Shown here: positions 1 to 5,988 of the stretch, one piece after another | How positions within the stretch are numbered: the stretch's first letter is position 1 | Layout: each line of letters opens with the position of its first letter | From: an uncultured Lachnospiraceae bacterium | GTDB taxonomy: Bacteria; Bacillota; Clostridia; Lachnospirales; Lachnospiraceae | DNA: 6,946 bases | Direction of reading: 5' to 3' | Assembly: GCA_947178115.1 (NCBI GenBank) | Contig: CAMWXF010000093.1 | Coordinates: forward strand, 1-6,946 | Translations under genes and position numbers: made by a program | Notes under the pieces: model-generated | The model's input: the letters and a program-made list of their open reading frames with translations, nothing else | Databases searched by the model: none | What the model was told of the DNA's origin: nothing

Positions 1-1
1 G

Positions 2-52
2 AATCTGATCGTGCAGGGGAGTATCGGGGAGATCTTTTCGCAGTTAGATTAG
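2..52 (+). CDS. 3' end of an unidentified upstream gene (partial)
   Basis: The window opens inside a reading frame that gives NLIVQGSIGEIFSQLD and then stops at TAG (50-52). Of the three forward frames, one stops almost at once. Another stays open only by running through the palindrome at 69-204. This makes the present frame the most likely real gene end. The peptide alternates hydrophobic and small residues but is too short to assign to a family, and I do not recognise it. In related genomes a membrane or ion-channel gene is sometimes found before DUF951, but this tail does not resemble the MscS C-terminus I would expect. Confidence 0.45.
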   Translation, partial: NLIVQGSIGEIFSQLD

Positions 53-68
53 GATATGACAAGGTGAC

Positions 69-204
69 GCTCAGGAAGAAGTATATTCCTACGGCGCCGC
101 GCTTCCGCTCCGTAAAAAGCGTAGTGGACGCTAAGCTCGTGAGATACCTCGCTAAGCGCCAACGCTTTTTAAGGGGCTTCTACGGAATATACTTCTCCCT
201 GAGC
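69..204. repeat. 136-bp imperfect palindromic intergenic element
   Basis: The outer arms 69-89 and 184-204 are inverted copies matching at 20 of 21 positions. Further in, 107-111 pairs with 173-177. Next, 113-122 (TAAAAAGCGT) pairs perfectly with 162-171. Then 126-136 pairs with 151-160 with one bulge and one mismatch, and GAG/CTC closes a small loop at 141-150. Nearly the whole segment can thus fold into one long hairpin with an asymmetric internal loop (90-106 against 178-183). No transposase, obvious target duplication or poly-T end is present. It fits a MITE-like or dispersed palindromic repeat, or a structured leader upstream of DUF951. The open frame that crosses it is a by-product of the repeat. 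Confidence 0.75.
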
Positions 205-251
205 TGGTTGTTGGCAAGCCTTAGTGAATGCTGTGTGAAAGGATATTGGTA

Positions 252-443
252 ATGGATATTAAGGTAGGCGATATATTACAGCTTAAGAAACAGCATCCCT
301 GCGGTTCTAAGGAGTGGGAGGTGCTGCGCGTCGGGGCGGATTTTAGATTGAAGTGTATGGGATGCGGCCATCAGATTATGATTCCGCGCAGGCAGGCGGA
401 GAAAAACGTGAAGAATGTGAAGAGTGCTTCCGATCCTGTATAA
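252..443 (+). CDS. DUF951 family small Cys-rich protein
   Basis: This 63-residue protein has the DUF951 signature: an N-terminal VGDILQLKKQHPCGS segment, WEVLRVGADFRLKC, and a C-x2-C-x-H cluster. The Cys/His set is C17, C35, C38 and H40, suggesting a small metal-binding fold, although the family's biochemical role is not known to me. The start at 252 is preferred to the in-frame ATG at 228. AAAGGA at 238-243 lies eight bases before it, and family members begin close to the (M)xxKVGD motif. The gene lies between the palindrome and the rpsF promoter, matching the usual Firmicutes position next to rpsF or ychF. The C-terminus after about residue 50 is Lys-rich and low in complexity. No terminator is visible between it and rpsF, so read-through is possible. 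Confidence 0.88.
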   Translation: MDIKVGDILQLKKQHPCGSKEWEVLRVGADFRLKCMGCGHQIMIPRRQAEKNVKNVKSASDPV

Positions 444-450
444 AAAACAC

Positions 451-479
451 TTGCAGTTCGCGGGTTTCTATGGTATCAT
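451..479 (+). promoter_or_regulatory. Sigma-A type promoter of the rpsF-ssb-rpsR operon
   Basis: The -35 box TTGCAG (451-456) and the -10 box TATCAT (474-479) are 17 bp apart. A TG dinucleotide one base upstream of the -10 makes it an extended -10 as well. Transcription would start near 486, giving a leader of about 85 nt. A second extended -10, TGATATACT (489-497), lies just downstream without a good -35 and could be an alternative start. The -10 sits in the loop of a 7-bp inverted repeat (460-466 with 484-490). Confidence 0.75.
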
Positions 480-501
480 AAATACCCGTGATATACTAAT
501 A

Positions 502-547
502 TGGCTGTAAAGCCAATCATCCTTGCTCCTTTGTAAAGAAGGGGCCA
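502..547 (+). promoter_or_regulatory. Two small hairpins in the rpsF leader
   Basis: TGGCT (502-506) and AGCCA (511-515) form a perfect 5-bp stem closed by a GTAA (GNRA) tetraloop. Next, GCTCCTT (526-532) can pair with AAGGGGC (539-545, one G-T wobble) around a 6-base loop. These lie between the promoter and the Shine-Dalgarno sequence, where ribosomal-protein autoregulation often acts. I could not match them to the published S6:S18 leader motif, so a control function is only a possibility. Confidence 0.4.
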
Positions 548-570
548 GAGACCAAAAGGAGGAAAGAAGC

Positions 571-861
571 ATGAACAAATACGAGTTAGCCGTTGTTGTT
601 AGTGCAAAGATCGAAGATGACGAAAGAGCCGCTACTTTAGAGAAAGCTAAGGCTCTGGTAGAAAGATTCGGCGGACAGATTACAAACGTGGATGACTGGG
701 GTAAGAAGAGACTGGCTTATGAAGTACAGAAAATGAAAGAAGCCTTCTACTATTTTATCCAGTTCGAAGCGGAGAGCAATGTTCCGGCCGAGATCGAGAG
801 CCGTATCCGTATTATGGATAATGTCATCAGATACCTGTGCGTAAGACAAGACGAGAAATAG
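571..861 (+). CDS. rpsF: Small ribosomal subunit protein bS6
   Basis: This 96-residue protein has the length and pattern of bS6: start MNKYELAVVV, then DWGKKRLAYEVQKMKEAFYYF and IRIMDNVIRYLCVR. S6 has a ferredoxin-like alpha-beta fold, binds the central domain of 16S rRNA and forms a heterodimer with S18 on the 30S platform. The start at 571 is chosen because AAAAGGAGG (554-562) sits at ideal spacing and S6 begins at this Met. A longer in-frame start at 523 would add 16 non-conserved residues and overlap the leader and the Shine-Dalgarno sequence. It is the first gene of the rpsF-ssb-rpsR operon, with ssb following after 12 bp. Confidence 0.97.
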   Translation: MNKYELAVVVSAKIEDDERAATLEKAKALVERFGGQITNVDDWGKKRLAYEVQKMKEAFYYFIQFEAESNVPAEIESRIRIMDNVIRYLCVRQDEK

Positions 862-873
862 AAAGAGGTATTT

Positions 874-1314
874 ATGAACAAAGTAATACTTATGGGGCGT
901 TTGACAAGAGATCCTGAGGTAAGATATTCTCAGGGAGACAACGCTATGGCAGTTGCTAGATATACACTGGCTGTAGACCGCAGATTTAATCGTAATAACG
1001 ATGATCAGACCGCAGATTTTATCAACTGTGTTGCATTCGGCAGGGCAGGCGAGTTCGCGGAGAAATATTTTCACAAGGGAACGAAGATTGCGATTACGGG
1101 ACGTATCCAGACGGGCAGTTATACCAACAAGGATGGCGTTAAGGTGTATACAACAGATATCGTGGTAGAGGAACAGGAATTTGCCGAGAGCAAGAACAGT
1201 GCCGGAAACGGAGACGGGGGATATGCTCCTGCAAACAGACCTGCACCGGCTGCAGCCGGCGACGGATTTATGAATATTCCTGACGGAATCGATGAGGAAC
1301 TGCCGTTCAACTAA
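874..1314 (+). CDS. ssb: Single-stranded DNA-binding protein SSB
   Basis: SSB coats and protects single-stranded DNA at replication forks and recruits repair and replication partners. The 146-residue product has the OB-fold domain at about residues 1-103: MNKVILMGRLTRDPEVRY, then FINCVAFGRAGEFAEKYFHKGTKI split across strands and helix, and YTTDIVVEEQEF. A short Gly/Asn/Pro/Ala-rich linker (about 104-137) follows. The acidic tip is IDEELPFN. Bacterial SSB tips usually end in Pro-Phe; here one Asn follows the Phe. AAAGAGG (862-868) precedes the ATG by five bases. The gene sits 12 bp after rpsF and 29 bp before rpsR, the widespread bacterial arrangement. At 146 residues it is on the short side because the linker is short. 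Confidence 0.97.
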   Translation: MNKVILMGRLTRDPEVRYSQGDNAMAVARYTLAVDRRFNRNNDDQTADFINCVAFGRAGEFAEKYFHKGTKIAITGRIQTGSYTNKDGVKVYTTDIVVEEQEFAESKNSAGNGDGGYAPANRPAPAAAGDGFMNIPDGIDEELPFN

Positions 1315-1343
1315 TTGTTTGAATTTAGAAGGAGGCAAAGACC

Positions 1344-1604
1344 ATGGCATTTAATAAAACAGACAAGCCGGATTTCCCTAAGAAAAAGGGCGGAATGCGC
1401 AGAAGAAAAAAGGTATGTGTTTTCTGTGGCAAAGATAATGTAATCGATTACAAGGATACCAACAAACTGAAAAGATATGTATCTGAGAGAGGTAAGATCC
1501 TTCCCAGAAGAATCACGGGAAACTGTGCGAAGCATCAGCGTGCGCTGACAGTAGCGATCAAGCGTGCAAGACACGTAGCGCTTATGCCCTATGTACAGGA
1601 CTAA
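1344..1604 (+). CDS. rpsR: Small ribosomal subunit protein bS18 (zinc-ribbon C+ form)
   Basis: This 86-residue protein has the S18 core: [19 protein letters not shown], then [29 protein letters not shown] as the C-terminal helix region. S18 is the partner of S6 on the 30S platform. Residues C25, C28, C61 and H64 (CVFC and CAKH) form a likely zinc site, so this is the C+ type rather than the Cys-free paralogue some bacteria use under zinc limitation. The very basic N-terminus ([11 protein letters not shown]) is usual for clostridial members. AGAAGGAGG (1327-1335) lies eight bases before the ATG. It is the last gene of the operon; a terminator begins 13 bases after its stop. Confidence 0.97.
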   Translation: MAFNKTDKPDFPKKKGGMRRRKKVCVFCGKDNVIDYKDTNKLKRYVSERGKILPRRITGNCAKHQRALTVAIKRARHVALMPYVQD

Positions 1605-1616
1605 TTAATAATAATG

Positions 1617-1670
1617 AGGGGTCGTTGTGAAAGCAGACAGATGATCTGCTGGAGCAACGGCTCTTTTTTT
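1617..1670 (+). terminator. Intrinsic terminator of the rpsF-ssb-rpsR operon
   Basis: An 11-bp outer stem (1617-1627 with 1655-1665, CGTTG/CAACG at its core and several G-T wobbles outward) is capped by an inner GCAGA/TCTGC stem (1633-1637 with 1645-1649). A T-run at 1664-1670 follows. Its place right after rpsR separates this operon from gdpP. Confidence 0.85.
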
Positions 1671-1687
1671 GAATGGTAATTTCTCTG

Positions 1688-1717
1688 TTGACGATACAAA
1701 GTTTGATTCTAAATACT
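1688..1717 (+). promoter_or_regulatory. Candidate upstream promoter for gdpP
   Basis: TTGACG (1688-1693) is a five-of-six match to the -35 consensus. AATACT (1712-1717), at 18 bp spacing, is a four-of-six -10. If used, it gives a leader of about 165 nt before gdpP. The -10 is the weak part, and a stronger -10 lies downstream at 1794. Confidence 0.4.
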
Positions 1718-1790
1718 GTAAAACTACCATATCCTGTCATTTTTTAGTGAAAAAGCTCTATATATTGGAGTAGCACGAATTAATAAAAAA

Positions 1791-1799
1791 TGCTATACT
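1791..1799 (+). promoter_or_regulatory. Candidate extended -10 promoter for gdpP
   Basis: TGCTATACT is a textbook extended -10 (TG-N-TATACT). The -35 region around 1771-1776 (TAGCAC) is poor, which extended -10 promoters can tolerate. Transcription would start near 1806, leaving a leader of about 84 nt. The rest of the gap between rpsR and gdpP (1671-1889) is AT-rich, and I see no gene or riboswitch in it. Confidence 0.45.
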
Positions 1800-1889
1800 T
1801 ATGATGGTGTGCAAGCGTATATCGGAAGAAAATACAGATTTTTTGTGAAGATGATTGATATGCTTCGGAATAAATAAAGAGAAGAAGAT

Positions 1890-3950
1890 ATGATGAAAAA
1901 CAGTGTAAAATTAAAGGGAAGATTGAAGTCATACTTACAGTCTTCTTTATATCTGGGATTCTTACTGATCGCTGTGGATGTCCTGATCTATATGATCGAT
2001 TACAGAGCGGGGCTGATACTCAGCGGATTTATTATATTCTATATCGCCATTATTCTGTCCATGATGTTCTATAATAAGCCGATCATTATGAATGAGCTGG
2101 TCAGCTTTGCAACGCAGTACGGGCAGATTCAGAGAAGGCTTCTGCGGGATCTGGAACTTCCCCATGCGCTGTTAGACGACGGTGGCAAGATTATCTGGAC
2201 AAATATCGCATTTGAGAAGATGGTACATCAGGATAAGGGATACCGTAAATCTGTCACGTCACTGTTTCCTTCTATCACGAAGGACAAGCTGCCCGGCGTG
2301 AATGAAGAGGATGAAGTAGAGTTTGATGTAGAGTATGATTCCGGCAATTATATCGCTAAGATGAAGAAGATCTCTCTTAAGGAGATGGCCGAGAACAGCG
2401 ATATTATAGATGCTAAGGGATATGAAGGCTATCTGATTGCGCTGTACTTGTTTGACGAGACGGCACTTAAAATTGCTTTGAAAGAGGTCGATAACCAGTC
2501 ATTAGCCGTAATGCTTATTTATCTGGATAATTATGACGAAGCATTGGAAAGTGTGGAGGAAGTCAGGCGTTCTTTGCTGATAGCATTGATAGATCGTAAG
2601 GTCAATAAATATATAGCGGCTTTGGACGGTATATGCAGGAAGTTGGAGAAAGATAAGTATTTCGTTATCATGCGTAAGGAAGCGGCGATTCAGCTGCAGG
2701 AGAACCGGTTTGATCTGCTGGAAGAGGTCAAGACGGTCAATATCGGTAATGAGATGGCGGTTACGATCAGTATCGGCATGGGGCTGGACGGATTAAGCTA
2801 TACACAGAACTATGAGTTTGCGCGCAATGCAGTTGATATTGCACTGGGACGCGGCGGCGATCAGGCCGTGGTCAAGATGCCTGAGAATGTGGCATACTAT
2901 GGCGGCAAGAGCCAGCAGGTGGAGAAGAGCACCCGCGTCAAGGCAAGAGTCAAGGCACATGCGCTTAAGGAAATCATCGCCGTTAAGGATGAGATCTTTG
3001 TTATGGGACACCGCATGGGTGATGCGGACAGCTTTGGTGCATCCGTGGGTATCTATAGAGTTGCCGAAGTATTGAATAAGAAGGCGCATATCGTGTTAAA
3101 TGACGTAGGCGCTGCCCTCCAGCCAATGGTGGATACATTTTTAGATAACAGTGGTTATGAAGAGGATATGATTATCAATAACGCGCGGGCGCTTGAGATG
3201 GTCGGCAGCAATGCGGTACTGGTAGTGGTGGATGTCAATAAGCCCAGTATCACGGAATGCCCCGAGCTGTTAAAACGTTGTAAATCCGTGGTGGTACTGG
3301 ATCATCACAGACAGGGATCAGAGGTTATTGAAAATGCGACGCTTTCCTATATTGAAGCCTACGCCTCTTCCGCATGTGAGATGGTGTCGGAGATTCTGCA
3401 GTATATCGGCGATAATCTGAAGTTGAGACCGGAGGAAGCGGACTGCATGTATTCCGGTATTATGATAGATACGAACAATTTTATGACGAAGACCGGTGTC
3501 AGAACTTTTGAAGCGGCAGCATTTCTGCGCAGGAACGGTGCGGATGTGACCCGCGTTCGGAAACTGTTTCGTGACGATGCAGCAGAGTATAAGGCCAAAG
3601 CGGATGCTGTCAGTCAGGCGGAGATCTACAGAAAATCTTATGCGATATCGGTATGTACAGCCGAAGATGTGGCGAGTCCTACTGTGGTGGGCGCACAGGC
3701 AGCCAATGAATTGTTAAATATCAAAGGTATTAAAGCAAGCTTTATCCTGACGCCCTATAACGGCATTATCTATATCAGCGCGCGTTCTATTGACGAAGTG
3801 AACGTACAGGTGATCATGGAACGGATGGGTGGCGGCGGTCACATGAATGTGGCGGGCGCGCAGATGGAGAACGGCACGATAGAAGAAGGCATCGTGACCA
3901 TTAAGAGAACGCTGGATGCGATGATCGCAGAAGGCGAGTTGGATGCATAA
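1890..3950 (+). CDS. gdpP: Cyclic-di-AMP phosphodiesterase, GdpP/YybT type
   Basis: GdpP is a membrane-bound enzyme that hydrolyses c-di-AMP to pApA, affecting wall stress, potassium balance and beta-lactam tolerance. The 686-residue product shows the full domain order. Two transmembrane helices lie at about 18-37 and 41-60. A PAS domain (about 85-190) follows, then a degenerate GGDEF domain (about 195-335) with LEKDKYF where active cyclases carry GGDEF. The catalytic DHH domain carries H374, D378 and D380 (GHRMGDADS), D448 (VVVDVN), D471-H472-H473 and D527 (SGIMIDTNNF). The DHHA1 domain has GGGGH at 647-651. All metal-binding residues are present, so it should be active. Starts at 1890 and 1893 are both possible; the A/G-rich stretch 1878-1887 is a weak ribosome site. 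It leads a likely operon with rplI (57-bp gap) and dnaB. Confidence 0.96.
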   Translation: MMKNSVKLKGRLKSYLQSSLYLGFLLIAVDVLIYMIDYRAGLILSGFIIFYIAIILSMMFYNKPIIMNELVSFATQYGQIQRRLLRDLELPHALLDDGGKIIWTNIAFEKMVHQDKGYRKSVTSLFPSITKDKLPGVNEEDEVEFDVEYDSGNYIAKMKKISLKEMAENSDIIDAKGYEGYLIALYLFDETALKIALKEVDNQSLAVMLIYLDNYDEALESVEEVRRSLLIALIDRKVNKYIAALDGICRKLEKDKYFVIMRKEAAIQLQENRFDLLEEVKTVNIGNEMAVTISIGMGLDGLSYTQNYEFARNAVDIALGRGGDQAVVKMPENVAYYGGKSQQVEKSTRVKARVKAHALKEIIAVKDEIFVMGHRMGDADSFGASVGIYRVAEVLNKKAHIVLNDVGAALQPMVDTFLDNSGYEEDMIINNARALEMVGSNAVLVVVDVNKPSITECPELLKRCKSVVVLDHHRQGSEVIENATLSYIEAYASSACEMVSEILQYIGDNLKLRPEEADCMYSGIMIDTNNFMTKTGVRTFEAAAFLRRNGADVTRVRKLFRDDAAEYKAKADAVSQAEIYRKSYAISVCTAEDVASPTVVGAQAANELLNIKGIKASFILTPYNGIIYISARSIDEVNVQVIMERMGGGGHMNVAGAQMENGTIEEGIVTIKRTLDAMIAEGELDA

Positions 3951-3966
3951 GAAGTGTGAGTATACT
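3939..3966 (+). promoter_or_regulatory. Possible internal promoter for rplI-dnaB
   Basis: TTGGAT (3939-3944), in the last codons of gdpP, and TATACT (3961-3966) are 16 bp apart. The -10 is strong (five of six) and the -35 weak. It would let rplI and dnaB be made without full dependence on gdpP. Weak evidence on sequence alone. Confidence 0.35.
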
Positions 3967-4006
3967 TCGCGGAAGCGTACGGGCACACAGAAAGCGGGGA
4001 ATAGAC

Positions 4007-4462
4007 ATGAAGGTTATTTTATTGGAAGATGTAAAATCGCTGGGTAAAAAGGGCGAGATCGTAAATGTGAGCGACGGATATGCGAGGAACTTTGTTCTGC
4101 CTAAGAAATTGGGTGTGGAAGCGAATTCCGTTAATATGAATAATCTGAAATTACAGAAAGCAAATGCGGATAAGGTGGCACAGGAGCAGCTTGAAGCAGC
4201 GCAGGAGCTGGCTAAGGTGCTGGAGACGAAGGAAGTGGTGCTTACCATGAAGTCCGGTGAGGGCGGACGGGCTTTCGGTTCCGTATCCTCCAAGGAGATC
4301 GCGGCGGCGGCGAAAGAACAGTGTGCCTTGGAACTGGATAAGAAGAAGATCCAGCTTCCGGAAGCAATCAAGGCATTAGGCGCCTATGAGGTAAGCGTGA
4401 AGCTTCACCCCAAGGTGAGCGGCAAACTGCGTGTGAAAGTAGTGGAAGAAGGCGCTAAGTAA
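4007..4462 (+). CDS. rplI: Large ribosomal subunit protein bL9
   Basis: L9 binds 23S rRNA near the base of the L1 stalk and reaches out from the 50S subunit, helping to limit frameshifting. The 151-residue product has both globular domains. The N-terminal rRNA-binding domain (1-46) contains MKVILLEDVKSLGKKGEIV and DGYARNFVLPKKLG. A long connecting helix (about 45-75) follows, then a C-terminal domain with GEGGRAFGSVSSKEIAAA and HPKVSGKLRVKVV. The start at 4007 is chosen because L9 almost always begins MKVILLxDV. A longer frame from GTG 3956 would add 17 residues not seen in the family. The ribosome site (GCGGGGA, 3994-4000) is only moderate. It lies 57 bp after gdpP and 39 bp before dnaB, the common Firmicutes order. 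Confidence 0.97.
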   Translation: MKVILLEDVKSLGKKGEIVNVSDGYARNFVLPKKLGVEANSVNMNNLKLQKANADKVAQEQLEAAQELAKVLETKEVVLTMKSGEGGRAFGSVSSKEIAAAAKEQCALELDKKKIQLPEAIKALGAYEVSVKLHPKVSGKLRVKVVEEGAK

Positions 4463-4489
4463 CACAGGAAGAAAGTATGAAGTTAAGGC

Positions 4490-4504
4490 AGGTGGCAGAC
4501 ATTG
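4490..4504 (+). promoter_or_regulatory. Ribosome binding site and TTG start of dnaB
   Basis: AGGTGG (4490-4495) stands six bases before TTG (4502-4504). An in-frame TAA at 4484-4486 rules out any longer N-terminus, and no ATG in this frame occurs before codon 24. An out-of-frame ATG at 4477 with its own AGGAAG site lies just upstream. Confidence 0.7.
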
Positions 4505-5833
4505 GAGGAAGCGCTCCTGAAAAGAATATTACCCCACAGCATAGAGGCGGAACAGTCTGTCATCGGTTCCATGATCATGGACAGAGAGGCGATTGTGGTT
4601 GCCTCGGAGATCGTGCTTGGAGAGGATTTCTATAACAAACAGTACGGCGTGCTTTTTGATACGATGGTGGAACTCAATGATGAGGGTAAGCCGGTAGATT
4701 TGGTAACGCTACAGGATCGACTGAAAGAGAAAGATGTACCGCCGGAGGTGAGCAGCCTGGAATTTATCCGCGATTTAATTACGGCGGTGCCCACTTCGGC
4801 GAATGTAAAGTATTACGCCAATATTGTGGCGGAGAAGGCCACGCTCAGGAAACTGATCCGGCTGAATGAAGAAATTGCTAACACCTGTTATGTTGGTAAA
4901 GACAGTCTGGAAGACATCCTTGCGGATACGGAGAAAAGAGTCTTTGACCTCGTGCAGCGCAGGAATACGGGAGAGTTTGTTCCGATCAGACAGATCGTCA
5001 TGAATGCCATGGACCACATAGAAAGGGCATCCCATAATAAGGGCAATGTAACCGGAGTTGCGACGGGATTCTTAGATCTGGATTACAGAACGGCCGGTAT
5101 GCAGCCTTCCGACCTCATTCTGGTGGCTGCAAGACCTTCCATGGGAAAAACAGCGTTCGTATTAAATGTGGCCCAATATGTGGCTTTTAAGCAGGATAAA
5201 ACGGTGGCGATCTTCAGCTTGGAGATGTCTAAGGAACAGTTGGTCAACCGACTCTTTTCTATGGAATCTAAGGTTGACTCTCAGCATCTTAGGACAGGTA
5301 ATCTGTCCGATGCAGAGTGGGAGAAGCTGATCGAGAGCGCCGGCGTGATCGGTAAGTCACATTTGATTATCGACGATACGCCCGGTATCAGCATTTCAGA
5401 AATGCGTTCCAAGTGCCGCAAATATAAGTTAGAGCACAATCTGGAAATGATCATCATAGACTATTTACAGTTGATGTCCGGAAGCGGAAGGTCTACGGAT
5501 TCCAGACAGCAGGAGATATCCGATATCTCCCGTTCCCTTAAGGCACTGGCAAGAGAGCTGCATGTGCCGGTGATCGCACTGTCCCAGCTTAGCCGTGCGG
5601 TGGAGCAAAGACCTGATCACAGACCGATGCTGTCGGATCTGCGCGAGTCAGGCGCAATTGAGCAGGATGCGGATGTGGTCATGTTTATATACAGAGACGA
5701 TTACTATAATAAGGACACGGAGAAGAAAGGAATCGCGGAGATTATCATCGCAAAACAGAGAAACGGTCCGATCGGCACCGTAGAGCTGGTATGGTTACCG
5801 GATTTCACAAAGTTTGCAAATCTGCAAAAATAG
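4502..5833 (+). CDS. dnaB: Replicative DNA helicase DnaB (DnaC of Bacillus)
   Basis: This hexameric 5'-3' helicase unwinds the chromosome at the fork and docks primase. The 443-residue length is typical. The N-terminal helical domain (about 8-110) contains PHSIEAEQSVIGSM and NVKYYANIV. A linker leads to the RecA-like ATPase (about 170-440). The ATPase has Walker A ARPSMGKTA (210-218, K216 and T217), E241 in FSLEMS, and Walker B IIIDYLQLM (D320). It also has the sensor SQLSR (361-365), LRESGAIEQDAD, and the arginine-finger segment KQRNGPIG (418-425, R420). No intein or break is present. The start is TTG; the first residues (MEEALLKRILPHSIEAEQ) fit family N-termini, so the usual ATG seems to have been replaced rather than lost. 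It is last in the gdpP-rplI-dnaB unit, with a terminator 29 bases after the stop. Confidence 0.97.
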   Translation: MEEALLKRILPHSIEAEQSVIGSMIMDREAIVVASEIVLGEDFYNKQYGVLFDTMVELNDEGKPVDLVTLQDRLKEKDVPPEVSSLEFIRDLITAVPTSANVKYYANIVAEKATLRKLIRLNEEIANTCYVGKDSLEDILADTEKRVFDLVQRRNTGEFVPIRQIVMNAMDHIERASHNKGNVTGVATGFLDLDYRTAGMQPSDLILVAARPSMGKTAFVLNVAQYVAFKQDKTVAIFSLEMSKEQLVNRLFSMESKVDSQHLRTGNLSDAEWEKLIESAGVIGKSHLIIDDTPGISISEMRSKCRKYKLEHNLEMIIIDYLQLMSGSGRSTDSRQQEISDISRSLKALARELHVPVIALSQLSRAVEQRPDHRPMLSDLRESGAIEQDADVVMFIYRDDYYNKDTEKKGIAEIIIAKQRNGPIGTVELVWLPDFTKFANLQK

Positions 5834-5862
5834 ATAATAAGTGAATGAGGAGCAATTTTTAC

Positions 5863-5901
5863 AAAAGAGACAATCCTAAGTGGGAGGTCTCTTTTTATTT
5901 T
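5863..5901 (+). terminator. Intrinsic terminator after dnaB
   Basis: AAAAGAGAC (5863-5871) pairs perfectly with GTCTCTTTT (5887-5895) around a 15-base loop, followed by TATTTTG. The U-rich 3' side makes it a good rho-independent terminator for the gdpP-rplI-dnaB transcript. The A-rich 5' side could also let it act on the opposite strand. Confidence 0.82.
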
Positions 5902-5913
5902 GTATAGGAAATG

Positions 5914-5961
5914 ACTTCGGAGTTTCGAGTTCGCGAAGCGAATCTCTAAGCTGCGTGAAGT
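5914..5961. repeat. 48-bp palindromic element upstream of the MerR-type gene
   Basis: The segment folds end to end. ACTTC (5914-5918) pairs with GAAGT (5957-5961), AGTTT (5921-5925) with AAGCT (5948-5952, one wobble), GAG (5927-5929) with CTC (5944-5946), and TTCGC (5930-5934) with GCGAA (5938-5942) around a GAA loop. It has no T-run, so it is not a standard terminator, and it directly follows one. It fits a dispersed intergenic palindrome. TACAAT just after it (5961-5966) resembles a -10 box but has no good -35. Confidence 0.65.
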
Positions 5962-5988
5962 ACAATTTTAGAAAAAGGAGGAGTCGGA

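Noticed and set aside
64..252. Open frame of 62 codons with a GTG start
   Set aside because: Most of it is the 69-204 palindrome, its sequence resembles no family, it has no good ribosome site, and it ends inside the start region of DUF951.
523..570. Upstream in-frame start for rpsF
   Set aside because: The extra 16 residues are not part of S6 and cover the leader hairpin and the Shine-Dalgarno of the start at 571.
486..570. S6:S18 autoregulatory leader motif upstream of rpsF
   Set aside because: Two hairpins exist, but I could not find the CCG-containing bulge expected of that motif within the likely transcript beyond its very first bases.
637..1350. Long minus-strand open frame of 237 codons
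   Set aside because: It lies opposite rpsF and ssb, both clear family members; the translation is Ser/Cys-rich without any domain, as expected for an antisense shadow.
1800..1889. Riboswitch (for example c-di-AMP) before gdpP
   Set aside because: The leader is short and AT-rich with no stable multi-stem fold or conserved motif that I can see.
3901..4371. Minus-strand open frame of 156 codons
   Set aside because: It is antisense to the end of gdpP and rplI, Ser/Phe-rich with no recognisable domain.
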